Below, in pieces: positions 25,001-38,474 of a DNA stretch of 64,000 nt. Location of the stretch: assembly GCA_964019155.1 (NCBI GenBank), contig CAXHSG010000197.1, positions 1,116,001-1,180,000 on the forward strand, in the 5' to 3' direction. This DNA comes from Osedax fenrisi (lineage: Eukaryota; Annelida; Polychaeta; Sabellida; Siboglinidae). Each line of letters begins with the position of its first letter. Position 1 is the stretch's first letter. Under the pieces are notes generated by a model that saw only the letters and a list, made by a program, of their open reading frames with translations, searched no databases and was not told the origin of the DNA. The translations under genes and the position numbers were made by a program.

Positions 25001-25318
25001 TGTAACTCTAGCTAACTTTAGCTAACTCTAGCTGAATCTAGCTAATTCTAGGTAACTCTAGCTATCTCTAGCTAACTCTAGGTAACTCTAGGTAACTCTA
25101 GGTAACTCTAGGTAACTCTAGCTAACTCTAGCTAACTCTAGGTAACTTTAGCTAACTCTAGCTAACTCTAGGTAACTCTAGGTAACTCTAACTAACTCTA
25201 GCTAACTCTAGGTAACTCTAGCTAACTCTAGGTAATTCTAGCTAACTCTAGGTAACTTTAGCTAACTCTAGCTAACTCTAGCTAACTCTAGGTAACTCTA
25301 GGTAACTCTAGCTAACTC
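21120..25318 (+). repeat. 4.2-kb tandem duplication, copy 2
   Basis: Second copy, with TAACTTTAAC 21,394, TAATTTAGC 24,694 and TGAATCTAGC 25,033 at +4,199 bp. The right edge follows from the junction: at 25,319 the sequence goes on with TAACTCTAGG, where copy 1 jumps to TAACTCTATG. With only about four substitutions and one 20-bp difference seen over 4.2 kb, this is one of the younger large duplications in the window. Confidence 0.9.
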
Positions 25319-25699
25319 TAGGTAACTCTAGCTAACTCTAGCTAACTCTAGGTAACTCTAGGTAACTCTAGCTAACTCTAGGTAACTTTAGCTAACTCTA
25401 GGTAACTCTAGCTAACTCTAGGTAACTTTAGCTAACTCTAGCTAACTCTAGCTAACTTTAGCTAACTCTAGCTAACTCTAGCTAACTCTAGGTAATTCTA
25501 GCTTACTCTAGCTAACTCTAGCTAACTCTAGCTAACTCTAGGTAACTCTAGGTAACTCTAGCTAACTTTAGCTAACTCTAGCTAATTTAGCTAACTCTAG
25601 CTAACTCTAGGTAACTCTAGCTAACTCTAGCTAACTCTAGCTAACTCTAGCTAACTCTAGGAAACTCTAGTTAACTCTAGCTAACTCTAGGTAACTTTA

Positions 25700-27515
25700 G
25701 CTAACTCTAGGTAACTCTAGCTAACTTTAGCTAACTCTAGGTAACTCTAGGTAACTCTAGCTAACTCTAGTTAACTCTAGCTAACTCTAGCTAACTCTAG
25801 CTAACTTTAGCTAACTCTAGCTAACTCTAGGTAACTCTAGCTAACTTTAGCTAACTCTAGCTAACTCTAGCTAACTCTAGGTAACTCTAGGTAACTCTAG
25901 GTAACTCTAGCTAACTTTAGCTAACTCTAGCTAACTCTAGCTAACTCTAGCTAACTCTATGTAACTCTAGCTAACTTTAGCTAACTCTAGCTAATTTAGC
26001 TAACTCTAGCTAACTCTAGGTAACTCTAGCTAACTCTAGCTAACTCTAGCTAACTCTAGCTAACTCTAGGTAACTCTAGGTAACTCTAGATAACTCTAGT
26101 TAACTCTAGCTAACTCTAGGTAACTCTAGCTAACTTTAGCTAACTCTAGGTAACTCTAGGTAACTCTAGCTAACTCTAGTTAACTCTAGCTAACTCTAGC
26201 TAACTCTAGCTAACTTTAGCTAACTCTAGCTAACTCTAGGTAACTCTAGCTAACTTTAGCTAACTCTAGCTAACTCTAGCTAACTCTAGCTAACTCTATG
26301 TAACTCTAGCTAACTTTAGCTAACTCTAGCTGAATCTAGCTAATTCTAGGTAACTCTAGCTATCTCTAGCTAACTCTAGGTAACTCTAGGTAACTCTAGG
26401 TAACTCTAGGTAACTCTAGCTAACTCTAGCTAACTCTAGGTAACTTTAGCTAACTCTAGCTAACTCTAGGTAACTCTAGGTAACTCTAACTAACTCTAGC
26501 TAACTCTAGGTAACTCTAGCTAACTCTAGGTAATTCTAGCTAACTCTAGGTAACTTTAGCTAACTCTAGCTAACTCTAGCTAACTCTAGGTAACTCTAGG
26601 TAACTCTAGCTAACTCTAGGTAACTCTAGCTAACTCTAGCTAACTCTAGGTAACTCTAGGTAACTCTAGCTAACTCTAGGTAACTTTAGCTAACTCTAGG
26701 TAACTCTAGCTAACTCTAGGTAACTTTAGCTAACTCTAGCTAACTCTAGCTAACTTTAGCTAACTCTAGCTAACTCTAGCTAACTCTAGGTAATTCTAGC
26801 TTACTCTAGCTAACTCTAGCTAACTCTAGCTAACTCTAGGTAACTCTAGGTAACTCTAGCTAACTTTAGCTAACTCTAGCTAATTTAGCTAACTCTAGCT
26901 AACTCTAGGTAACTCTAGCTAACTCTAGCTAACTCTAGCTAACTCTAGCTAACTCTAGGAAACTCTAGTTAACTCTAGCTAACTCTAGGTAACTCTAGGT
27001 AACTCTAGATAACTCTAATTAACTCTAGCTAACTCTAGGTAACTCTAGCTAACTTTAGCTAACTCTAGGTAACTCTAGGTAACTCTAGCTAACTCTAGTT
27101 AACTCTAGCTAACTCTAGCTAACTCTAGCTAACTTTAGCTAACTCTAGCTAACTCTAGCTAACTCTAGGTAACTTTAGCTAACTCTAGCTAACTCTAGCT
27201 AACTCTAGGTAACTCTAGGTAACTCTAGCTAACTCTAGGTAACTCTAACTAACTCTAGCTAACTCTAGGTAACTCTAGGTAACTCTAGCTAACTCTAGGT
27301 AACTTTAGCTAACTCTAGGTAACTCTAGCTAACTCTAGGTAACTTTAGCTAACTCTAGCTAACTCTAGCTAACTTTAGCTAACTCTAGCTAACTCTAGCT
27401 AACTCTAGGTAATTCTAGCTTACTCTAGCTAACTCTAGCTAACTCTAGCTAACTCTAGGTAACTCTAGGTAACTCTAGCTAACTTTAGCTAACTCTAGCT
27501 AATTTAGCTAACTCT
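25700..27515 (+). repeat. 1,997-bp spaced duplication, copy 1
   Basis: TAATTTAGC units at 25,992, 26,881 and 27,500 and TGAATCTAGC at 26,331 recur at exactly +1,997 bp. Homology covers about 1.8 kb. The left edge lies after a three-unit difference near 25,690, and the right edge lies one unit after the TAATTTAGC at 27,500, where unit order changes abruptly. TAATTTAGC 26,881 and 27,500 are themselves 619 bp apart, a spacing seen again at 28,878/29,497 and 33,925/34,544. Confidence 0.82.
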
Positions 27516-27517
27516 AG

Positions 27518-30500
27518 CTAACTTTAGCTAACTCTAGCTAACTCTAGCTAACTCTAGGTAATTCTAGCTTACTCTAGCTAACTCTAGCTAACTCTAGCTA
27601 ACTCTAGGTAACTCTAGGTAACTCTAGCTAACTTTAGCTAACTCTAGGTAACTCTAGCTAACTCTAGCTAACTCTAGGTAACTCTAGTTAACTCTAGCTA
27701 ACTCTAGGTAACTCTAGCTAACTTTAGCTAACTCTAGGTAACTCTAGGTAACTCTAGCTAACTCTAGTTAACTCTAGCTAACTCTAGCTAACTCTAGCTA
27801 ACTTTAGCTAACTCTAGCTAACTCTAGGTAACTCTAGCTAACTTTAGCTAACTCTAGCTAACTCTAGCTAACTCTAGGTAACTCTAGGTAACTCTAGGTA
27901 ACTCTAGCTAACTTTAGCTAACTCTAGCTAACTCTAGCTAACTCTAGCTAACTCTATGTAACTCTAGCTAACTTTAGCTAACTCTAGCTAATTTAGCTAA
28001 CTCTAGCTAACTCTAGGTAACTCTAGCTAACTCTAGCTAACTCTAGCTAACTCTAGCTAACTCTAGGTAACTCTAGGTAACTCTAGATAACTCTAGTTAA
28101 CTCTAGCTAACTCTAGGTAACTCTAGCTAACTTTAGCTAACTCTAGGTAACTCTAGGTAACTCTAGCTAACTCTAGTTAACTCTAGCTAACTCTAGCTAA
28201 CTCTAGCTAACTTTAGCTAACTCTAGCTAACTCTAGGTAACTCTAGCTAACTTTAGCTAACTCTAGCTAACTCTAGCTAACTCTAGCTAACTCTATGTAA
28301 CTCTAGCTAACTTTAGCTAACTCTAGCTGAATCTAGCTAATTCTAGGTAACTCTAGCTATCTCTAGCTAACTCTAGGTAACTCTAGGTAACTCTAGGTAA
28401 CTCTAGGTAACTCTAGCTAACTCTAGCTAACTCTAGGTAACTTTAGCTAACTCTAGCTAACTCTAGGTAACTCTAGGTAACTCTAACTAACTCTAGCTAA
28501 CTCTAGGTAACTCTAGCTAACTCTAGGTAATTCTAGCTAACTCTAGGTAACTTTAGCTAACTCTAGCTAACTCTAGCTAACTCTAGGTAACTCTAGGTAA
28601 CTCTAGCTAACTCTAGGTAACTCTAGCTAACTCTAGCTAACTCTAGGTAACTCTAGGTAACTCTAGCTAACTCTAGGTAACTTTAGCTAACTCTAGGTAA
28701 CTCTAGCTAACTCTAGGTAACTTTAGCTAACTCTAGCTAACTCTAGCTAACTTTAGCTAACTCTAGCTAACTCTAGCTAACTCTAGGTAATTCTAGCTTA
28801 CTCTAGCTAACTCTAGCTAACTCTAGCTAACTCTAGGTAACTCTAGGTAACTCTAGCTAACTTTAGCTAACTCTAGCTAATTTAGCTAACTCTAGCTAAC
28901 TCTAGGTAACTCTAGCTAACTCTAGCTAACTCTAGCTAACTCTAGCTAACTCTAGGAAACTCTAGTTAACTCTAGCTAACTCTAGGTAACTCTAGGTAAC
29001 TCTAGATAACTCTAATTAACTCTAGCTAACTCTAGGTAACTCTAGCTAACTTTAGCTAACTCTAGGTAACTCTAGGTAACTCTAGCTAACTCTAGTTAAC
29101 TCTAGCTAACTCTAGCTAACTCTAGCTAACTTTAGCTAACTCTAGCTAACTCTAGCTAACTCTAGGTAACTTTAGCTAACTCTAGCTAACTCTAGCTAAC
29201 TCTAGGTAACTCTAGGTAACTCTAGCTAACTCTAGGTAACTCTAACTAACTCTAGCTAACTCTAGGTAACTCTAGGTAACTCTAGCTAACTCTAGGTAAC
29301 TTTAGCTAACTCTAGGTAACTCTAGCTAACTCTAGGTAACTTTAGCTAACTCTAGCTAACTCTAGCTAACTTTAGCTAACTCTAGCTAACTCTAGCTAAC
29401 TCTAGGTAATTCTAGCTTACTCTAGCTAACTCTAGCTAACTCTAGCTAACTCTAGGTAACTCTAGGTAACTCTAGCTAACTTTAGCTAACTCTAGCTAAT
29501 TTAGCTAACTCTAGCTAACTCTAGGTAACTCTAGCTAACTCTAGCTAACTCTAGCTAACTCTAGCTAACTCTAGGAAACTCTAGTTAACTCTAGCTAACT
29601 CTAGGTAACTCTAGGTAACTCTAGATAACTCTAATTAACTCTAGCTAACTCTAGGTAACTCTAGCTAACTTTAGCTAACTCTAGGTAACTCTAGGTAACT
29701 CTAGCTAACTCTAGTTAACTCTAGCTAACTCTAGCTAACTCTAGCTAACTTTAGCTAACTCTAGCTAACTCTAGGTAACTCTAGCTAACTTTAGCTAACT
29801 CTAGCTAACTCTAGCTAACTCTAGCTAACTCTAGGTAACTCTAGCTAACTTTAGCTAACTCTAGCTGACTCTAGCTAATTCTAGGTAACTCTAGCTAACT
29901 CTAGCTAACTCTAGGTAACTCTAGATAACTCTAGGTAACTCTAGGTAACTCTAGCTAACTCTAGCTAACTCTAGGTAACTTTAGCTAACTCTAGCTAACT
30001 CTAGGTAACTCTAGGTAACTCTAGGTAACTCTAACTAACTCTAGCTAACTCTAGGTAACTCTAGCTAACTCTAGGTAATTCTAGCTAACTCTAGGTAACT
30101 TTAGCTAACTCTAGCTAACTCTAGCTAACTCTAGCTGACTCTAGGTAACTCTAGCTAACTCTAGTTAACTCTAGCTAACTCTAGCTAACTATAGGTAACT
30201 CTAGGTAACTCTAGCTAACTCTAGGTAACTTTAGCTAACTCTAGGTAACTCTAGCTAACTCTAGGTAACTTTAGCTAACTCTAGCTAACTCTAGGTAACT
30301 TTAGCTAACTCTAGCTAACTCTAGCTAACTTTAGCTAACTCTAGCTAACTCTAGGTAATTCTAGATAACTTTAGATAACTCTAGGTAACTCTAGCTAACT
30401 CTAGGTAACTTTAGCTAACTCTAGGTAACTTTAGTTAACTCTAGGTAACTCTAGGTAATTCTAGCTAACTCTAGCTAACTCTAGGTAACTCTAGGTAACT

Positions 30501-32564
30501 CTAGCTAACTCTAGCTAACTCTAGCTAACTCTAGGTAACTCTAGCTAACTTTAGCTAACTCTAGCTAACTCTAGCTAACTCTAGCTAACTCTAGGTAACT
30601 CTAGCTAACTTTAGCTAACTCTAGCTGACTCTAGCTAATTCTAGGTAACTCTAGCTAACTCTAGCTAACTCTAGGTAACTCTAGGTAACTCTAGGTAACT
30701 TTAGCTAACTCTAGCTAACTCTAGGTAAATCTAGCTAACTTTAGCTAACTCTAGCTAACTCTAGCTAACTCTAGCTAACTCTAGGTAACTCTAGCTAACT
30801 TTAGCTAACTCTAGCTGACTCTAGCTAATTCTAGGTAACTCTAGCTAACTCTAGCTAACTCTAGGTAACTCTAGGTAACTCTAGGTAACTCTAGGTAACT
30901 CTAGCTAACTCTAGCTAACTCTAGGTAACTTTATCTAACTCTAGCTAACTCTAGGTAACTCTAGGTAACTCTAGCTAACTCTAGGTAATTCTAGCTAACT
31001 CTAGGTAACTTTAGCTAAATCTAGCTAACTCTAGCTAACTCTAGGTAACTCTAGCTAACTCTAGCTAACTCTAGGTAACTCTAGTTAACTCTAGCTAACT
31101 CTAGGTAACTCTATCTAACTTTAGCTAACTCTAGGTAACTCTAGGTAACTCTAGCTAACTCTAGTTAACTCTAGCTAACTCTAGCTAACTCTAGCTAACT
31201 TTAGCTAACTCTAGCTAACTCTAGGTAACTCTAGCTAACTTTAGCTAACTCTAGCTAACTCTAGCTAACTCTAGCTAACTCTAGGTAACTCTAGCTAACT
31301 TTAGCTAACTCTAGCTGACTCTAGCTAATTCTAGGTAACTCTAGGTAACTCTAGCTAACTCTAGCAAACTCTAGGTAACTTTAGCTAACTCTAGCTAACT
31401 CTAGGTAACTCTAGGTAACTCTAACTAACTCTAGCTAACTCTAGGTAACTCTAGCTAACTCTAGGTAACTCTAGGTAACTCTAGCTAACTCTAGGTAACT
31501 CTAGCTAACTCTAGCTAACTCTAGGTAACTCTAGGTAACTCTAGCTAACTCTAGGTAACTTTAGCTAACTCTAGGTAACTCTAGCTAACTCTAGGTAACT
31601 TTAGCTAACTCTAGCTAACTCTAGGTAACTTTAGCTAACTCTAGCTAACTCTAGCTAACTTTAGCTAACTCTAGCTAACTCTAGGTAATTCTAGATAACT
31701 TTAGCTAACTCTAGGTAACTCTAGCTAACTCTAGGTAACTTTAGCTAACTCTAGGTAACTTTAGCTAACTCTAGGTAACTCTAGGTAATTCTAGCTAACT
31801 CTAGCTAACTCTAGGTAACTCTAGGTAACTCTAGCTAACTCTAGCTAACTTTAGCTAACTCTAGCTAACTCTAGCTAACTCTAGCTAACTTTAGCTAACT
31901 CTAGCTAACTCTAGCTAACTCTAGCTAACTCTAGGTAACTCTAGCTAACTTTAGCTAACTCTAGCTAACTCTAGGTAACTCTAGCTAACTTTAGCTAACT
32001 CTAGCTAACTCTAGGTAATTCTAGTTAACTTTAGCTAACTCTAGGTAACTCTAGCTAACTCTAGGTAACTTTAGCTAACTCTAGGTAACTTTAGCTAACT
32101 CTAGGTAACTCTAGGTAATTCTAGCTAACTCTAGCTAACTCTAGGTAACTCTAGGTAACTCTAGCTAACTCTAGCTAACTTTAGCTAACTCTAGCTAACT
32201 CTAGCTAACTCTAGCTAACTTTAGCTAACTCTAGCTAACTCTAGCTAACTCTAGCTAACTCTAGGTAACTCTAGCTAACTTTAGCTAACTCTAGCTAACT
32301 CTAGGTAATTCTAGATAACTTTAGCTAACTCTAGGTAACTCTAGCTAACTCTAGGTAACTTTAGCTAACTCTAGGTAACTCTAGCTAACTCTATGTAACT
32401 CTAGGTAACTCTAGCTAACTCTAGCTAACTCTAGCTAACTCTAGGTAACTCTAGCTAACTCTAGCTAACTCTAGCTAACTCTAGGTAACTTTAGCTAACT
32501 CTAGCTAACTTTAGGTAACTCTAGCTAACTTTAGCTAACTCTAGCTAACTCTAGGTAACTCTAG
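27518..32564 (+). repeat. About 5.05-kb tandem duplication, copy 1
   Basis: Markers repeated at +5,047 bp: TAATTCTAGC 27,559, TAATTTAGC 27,989, 28,878 and 29,497, TGAATCTAGC 28,328, TAACTTTATC 30,926 and TAACTCTATC 31,106. Near 31,466 this copy lacks six units that copy 2 has (36,513-36,572), after which the offset is 5,107 bp. Confidence 0.82.
27697..29512 (+). repeat. 1,997-bp spaced duplication, copy 2
   Basis: TAATTTAGC 27,989, 28,878 and 29,497 and TGAATCTAGC 28,328 match copy 1 at a constant 1,997-bp offset. It lies wholly inside copy 1 of the 5-kb duplication and so was present before that event. Confidence 0.82.
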
Positions 32565-35500
32565 CTAACTTTAGCTAACTCTAGCTAACTCTAGCTAACT
32601 CTAGGTAATTCTAGCTTACTCTAGCTAACTCTAGCTAACTCTAGCTAACTCTAGGTAACTCTAGGTAACTCTAGCTAACTTTAGCTAACTCTAGGTAACT
32701 CTAGCTAACTCTAGCTAACTCTAGGTAACTCTAGTTAACTCTAGCTAACTCTAGGTAACTCTAGCTAACTTTAGCTAACTCTAGGTAACTCTAGGTAACT
32801 CTAGCTAACTCTAGTTAACTCTAGCTAACTCTAGCTAACTCTAGCTAACTTTAGCTAACTCTAGCTAACTCTAGGTAACTCTAGCTAACTTTAGCTAACT
32901 CTAGCTAACTCTAGCTAACTCTAGGTAACTCTAGGTAACTCTAGGTAACTCTAGCTAACTTTAGCTAACTCTAGCTAACTCTAGCTAACTCTAGCTAACT
33001 CTATGTAACTCTAGCTAACTTTAGCTAACTCTAGCTAATTTAGCTAACTCTAGCTAACTCTAGGTAACTCTAGCTAACTCTAGCTAACTCTAGCTAACTC
33101 TAGCTAACTCTAGGTAACTCTAGGTAACTCTAGATAACTCTAGTTAACTCTAGCTAACTCTAGGTAACTCTAGCTAACTTTAGCTAACTCTAGGTAACTC
33201 TAGGTAACTCTAGCTAACTCTAGTTAACTCTAGCTAACTCTAGCTAACTCTAGCTAACTTTAGCTAACTCTAGCTAACTCTAGGTAACTCTAGCTAACTT
33301 TAGCTAACTCTAGCTAACTCTAGCTAACTCTAGCTAACTCTATGTAACTCTAGCTAACTTTAGCTAACTCTAGCTGAATCTAGCTAATTCTAGGTAACTC
33401 TAGCTATCTCTAGCTAACTCTAGGTAACTCTAGGTAACTCTAGGTAACTCTAGGTAACTCTAGCTAACTCTAGCTAACTCTAGGTAACTTTAGCTAACTC
33501 TAGCTAACTCTAGGTAACTCTAGGTAACTCTAACTAACTCTAGCTAACTCTAGGTAACTCTAGCTAACTCTAGGTAATTCTAGCTAACTCTAGGTAACTT
33601 TAGCTAACTCTAGCTAACTCTAGCTAACTCTAGGTAACTCTAGGTAACTCTAGCTAACTCTAGGTAACTCTAGCTAACTCTAGCTAACTCTAGGTAACTC
33701 TAGGTAACTCTAGCTAACTCTAGGTAACTTTAGCTAACTCTAGGTAACTCTAGCTAACTCTAGGTAACTTTAGCTAACTCTAGCTAACTCTAGCTAACTT
33801 TAGCTAACTCTAGCTAACTCTAGCTAACTCTAGGTAATTCTAGCTTACTCTAGCTAACTCTAGCTAACTCTAGCTAACTCTAGGTAACTCTAGGTAACTC
33901 TAGCTAACTTTAGCTAACTCTAGCTAATTTAGCTAACTCTAGCTAACTCTAGGTAACTCTAGCTAACTCTAGCTAACTCTAGCTAACTCTAGCTAACTCT
34001 AGGAAACTCTAGTTAACTCTAGCTAACTCTAGGTAACTCTAGGTAACTCTAGATAACTCTAATTAACTCTAGCTAACTCTAGGTAACTCTAGCTAACTTT
34101 AGCTAACTCTAGGTAACTCTAGGTAACTCTAGCTAACTCTAGTTAACTCTAGCTAACTCTAGCTAACTCTAGCTAACTTTAGCTAACTCTAGCTAACTCT
34201 AGCTAACTCTAGGTAACTTTAGCTAACTCTAGCTAACTCTAGCTAACTCTAGGTAACTCTAGGTAACTCTAGCTAACTCTAGGTAACTCTAACTAACTCT
34301 AGCTAACTCTAGGTAACTCTAGGTAACTCTAGCTAACTCTAGGTAACTTTAGCTAACTCTAGGTAACTCTAGCTAACTCTAGGTAACTTTAGCTAACTCT
34401 AGCTAACTCTAGCTAACTTTAGCTAACTCTAGCTAACTCTAGCTAACTCTAGGTAATTCTAGCTTACTCTAGCTAACTCTAGCTAACTCTAGCTAACTCT
34501 AGGTAACTCTAGGTAACTCTAGCTAACTTTAGCTAACTCTAGCTAATTTAGCTAACTCTAGCTAACTCTAGGTAACTCTAGCTAACTCTAGCTAACTCTA
34601 GCTAACTCTAGCTAACTCTAGGAAACTCTAGTTAACTCTAGCTAACTCTAGGTAACTCTAGGTAACTCTAGATAACTCTAATTAACTCTAGCTAACTCTA
34701 GGTAACTCTAGCTAACTTTAGCTAACTCTAGGTAACTCTAGGTAACTCTAGCTAACTCTAGTTAACTCTAGCTAACTCTAGCTAACTCTAGCTAACTTTA
34801 GCTAACTCTAGCTAACTCTAGGTAACTCTAGCTAACTTTAGCTAACTCTAGCTAACTCTAGCTAACTCTAGCTAACTCTAGGTAACTCTAGCTAACTTTA
34901 GCTAACTCTAGCTGACTCTAGCTAATTCTAGGTAACTCTAGCTAACTCTAGCTAACTCTAGGTAACTCTAGATAACTCTAGGTAACTCTAGGTAACTCTA
35001 GCTAACTCTAGCTAACTCTAGGTAACTTTAGCTAACTCTAGCTAACTCTAGGTAACTCTAGGTAACTCTAGGTAACTCTAACTAACTCTAGCTAACTCTA
35101 GGTAACTCTAGCTAACTCTAGGTAATTCTAGCTAACTCTAGGTAACTTTAGCTAACTCTAGCTAACTCTAGCTAACTCTAGCTGACTCTAGGTAACTCTA
35201 GCTAACTCTAGTTAACTCTAGCTAACTCTAGCTAACTATAGGTAACTCTAGGTAACTCTAGCTAACTCTAGGTAACTTTAGCTAACTCTAGGTAACTCTA
35301 GCTAACTCTAGGTAACTTTAGCTAACTCTAGCTAACTCTAGGTAACTTTAGCTAACTCTAGCTAACTCTAGCTAACTTTAGCTAACTCTAGCTAACTCTA
35401 GGTAATTCTAGATAACTTTAGATAACTCTAGGTAACTCTAGCTAACTCTAGGTAACTTTAGCTAACTCTAGGTAACTTTAGTTAACTCTAGGTAACTCTA

Positions 35501-37491
35501 GGTAATTCTAGCTAACTCTAGCTAACTCTAGGTAACTCTAGGTAACTCTAGCTAACTCTAGCTAACTCTAGCTAACTCTAGGTAACTCTAGCTAACTTTA
35601 GCTAACTCTAGCTAACTCTAGCTAACTCTAGCTAACTCTAGGTAACTCTAGCTAACTTTAGCTAACTCTAGCTGACTCTAGCTAATTCTAGGTAACTCTA
35701 GCTAACTCTAGCTAACTCTAGGTAACTCTAGGTAACTCTAGGTAACTTTAGCTAACTCTAGCTAACTCTAGGTAAATCTAGCTAACTTTAGCTAACTCTA
35801 GCTAACTCTAGCTAACTCTAGCTAACTCTAGGTAACTCTAGCTAACTTTAGCTAACTCTAGCTGACTCTAGCTAATTCTAGGTAACTCTAGCTAACTCTA
35901 GCTAACTCTAGGTAACTCTAGGTAACTCTAGGTAACTCTAGGTAACTCTAGCTAACTCTAGCTAACTCTAGGTAACTTTATCTAACTCTAGCTAACTCTA
36001 GGTAACTCTAGGTAACTCTAGCTAACTCTAGGTAATTCTAGCTAACTCTAGGTAACTTTAGCTAAATCTAGCTAACTCTAGCTAACTCTAGGTAACTCTA
36101 GCTAACTCTAGCTAACTCTAGGTAACTCTAGTTAACTCTAGCTAACTCTAGGTAACTCTATCTAACTTTAGCTAACTCTAGGTAACTCTAGGTAACTCTA
36201 GCTAACTCTAGTTAACTCTAGCTAACTCTAGCTAACTCTAGCTAACTTTAGCTAACTCTAGCTAACTCTAGGTAACTCTAGCTAACTTTAGCTAACTCTA
36301 GCTAACTCTAGCTAACTCTAGCTAACTCTAGGTAACTCTAGCTAACTTTAGCTAACTCTAGCTGACTCTAGCTAATTCTAGGTAACTCTAGGTAACTCTA
36401 GCTAACTCTAGCAAACTCTAGGTAACTTTAGCTAACTCTAGCTAACTCTAGGTAACTCTAGGTAACTCTAACTAACTCTAGCTAACTCTAGGTAACTCTA
36501 GCTAACTCTAGGTAATTCTAGCTAACTCTAGGTAACTTTTGCTAACTCTAGCTAACTCTAGCTAACTCTAGGTAACTCTAGGTAACTCTAGCTAACTCTA
36601 GGTAACTCTAGCTAACTCTAGCTAACTCTAGGTAACTCTAGGTAACTCTAGCTAACTCTAGGTAACTTTAGCTAACTCTAGGTAACTCTAGCTAACTCTA
36701 GGTAACTTTAGCTAACTCTAGCTAACTCTAGGTAACTTTAGCTAACTCTAGCTATCTCTAGCTAACTTTAGCTAACTCTAGCTAACTCTAGGTAATTCTA
36801 GATAACTTTAGCTAACTCTAGGTAACTCTAGCTAACTCTAGGTAACTTTAGCTAACTCTAGGTAACTTTAGCTAACTCTAGGTAACTCTAGGTAATTCTA
36901 GCTAACTCTAGCTAACTCTAGGTAACTCTAGGTAACTCTAGCTAACTCTAGCTAACTTTAGCTAACTCTAGCTAACTCTAGCTAACTCTAGCTAACTTTA
37001 GCTAACTCTAGCTAACTCTAGCTAACTCTAGCTAACTCTAGGTAACTCTAGCTAACTTTAGCTAACTCTAGCTAACTCTAGGTAACTCTAGCAAACTTTA
37101 GCTAACTCTAGCTAACTCTAGGTAATTCTAGATAACTTTAGCTAACTCTAGGTAACTCTAGCTAACTCTAGGTAACTTTAGCTAACTCTAGGTAACTTTA
37201 GCAAACTCTAGGTAACTCTAGGTAATTCTAGCTAACTCTAGCTAACTCTAGGTAACTCTAGGTAACTCTAGCTAACTCTAGCTAACTTTAGCTAACTCTA
37301 GCTAACTCTAGCTAACTCTAGCTAACTTTAGCTAACTATAGCTAACTCTAGCTAACTCTAGCTAACTCTAGGTAACTCTAGCTAACTCTAGCTAACTCTA
37401 GCTAACTCTAGGTAACTTTAGCTAACTCTAGCTAACTTTAGGTAACTCTAGCTAACTTTAGCTAACTCTAGCTAACTCTAGGTAACTCTAG
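32565..37491 (+). repeat. About 5.05-kb tandem duplication, copy 2
   Basis: Counterpart markers: TAATTCTAGC 32,606, TAATTTAGC 33,036, 33,925 and 34,544, TGAATCTAGC 33,375, TAACTTTATC 35,973, TAACTCTATC 36,153. Relative to copy 1 it gains 60 bp near 36,513 and loses about 180 bp near 37,340-37,410, so it is about 4.93 kb long. Its left 1.3 kb (to about 33,930) also matches 24,2xx-25,591 at +8,342 bp. Confidence 0.8.
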
Positions 37492-38474
37492 CTAACTTTA
37501 GCTAACTCTAGCTAACTCTAGCTAACTCTAGGTAATTCTAGCTTACTCTAGCTAACTCTAGCTAACTCTAGCTAACTCTAGGTAACTCTAGGTAACTCTA
37601 GCTAACTTTAGCTAACTCTAGGTAACTCTAGCTAACTCTAGCTAACTCTAGGTAACTCTAGTTAACTCTAGCTAACTCTAGGTAACTCTAGCTAACTTTA
37701 GCTAACTCTAGGTAACTCTAGGTAACTCTAGCTAACTCTAGTTAACTCTAGCTAACTCTAGCTAACTCTAGCTAACTTTAGCTAACTCTAGCTAACTCTA
37801 GGTAACTCTAGCTAACTCTAGCTAACTCTAGGTAACTCTAGCTAACTTTAGCTAACTCTAGCTAACTCTAGGTAATTCTAGATAACTTTAGCTAACTCTA
37901 GGTAACTCTAGCTAACTCTAGGTAACTTTAGCTAACTCTAGGTAACTCTAGCTAACTCTAGGTAACTCTAGGTAACTCTAGCTAACTGTAGCTAACTCTA
38001 GCTAACTCTAGGTAACTCTAGCTAACTCTAGCTAACTCTAGCTAACTCTAGGTAACTTTAGCTAACTCTAGCTAACTTTAGGTAACTCTAGCTAACTTTA
38101 GCTAACTCTAGCTAACTCTAGGTAACTCTAGCTAACTTTAGCTAACTCTAGCTAACTCTAGCTAACTCTAGGTAATTCTAGCTTACTCTAGCTAACTCTA
38201 GCTGACTCTAGCTAATTCTAGGTAACTCTAGGTAACTCTAGCTAACTCTAGCAAACTCTAGGTAACTTTAGCTAACTCTAGCTAACTCTAGGTAACTCTA
38301 GGTAACTCTAACTAACTCTAGCTAACTCTAGGTAACTCTAGCTAACTCTAGGTAATTCTAGCTAACTCTAGGTAACTTTTGCTAACTCTAGCTAACTCTA
38401 GCTAACTCTAGGTAACTCTAGGTAACTCTAGCTAACTCTAGGTAACTCTAGCTAACTCTAGCTAACTCTAAGTA
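35285..38474 (+). repeat. 3,190-bp tandem duplication, copy 1
   Basis: Markers at +3,190 bp: TAATTCTAGA 35,403, TAACTTTATC 35,973, TAACTTTTGC 36,533 and 38,373, TATCTCTAGC 36,753, TAACTATAGC 37,333, TAACTGTAGC 37,983. The left edge is fixed by mismatching unit order immediately left of 35,285. TAACTTTTGC and TAACTGTAGC were seen only in this family, so they date the unit before its duplication. Confidence 0.9.
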
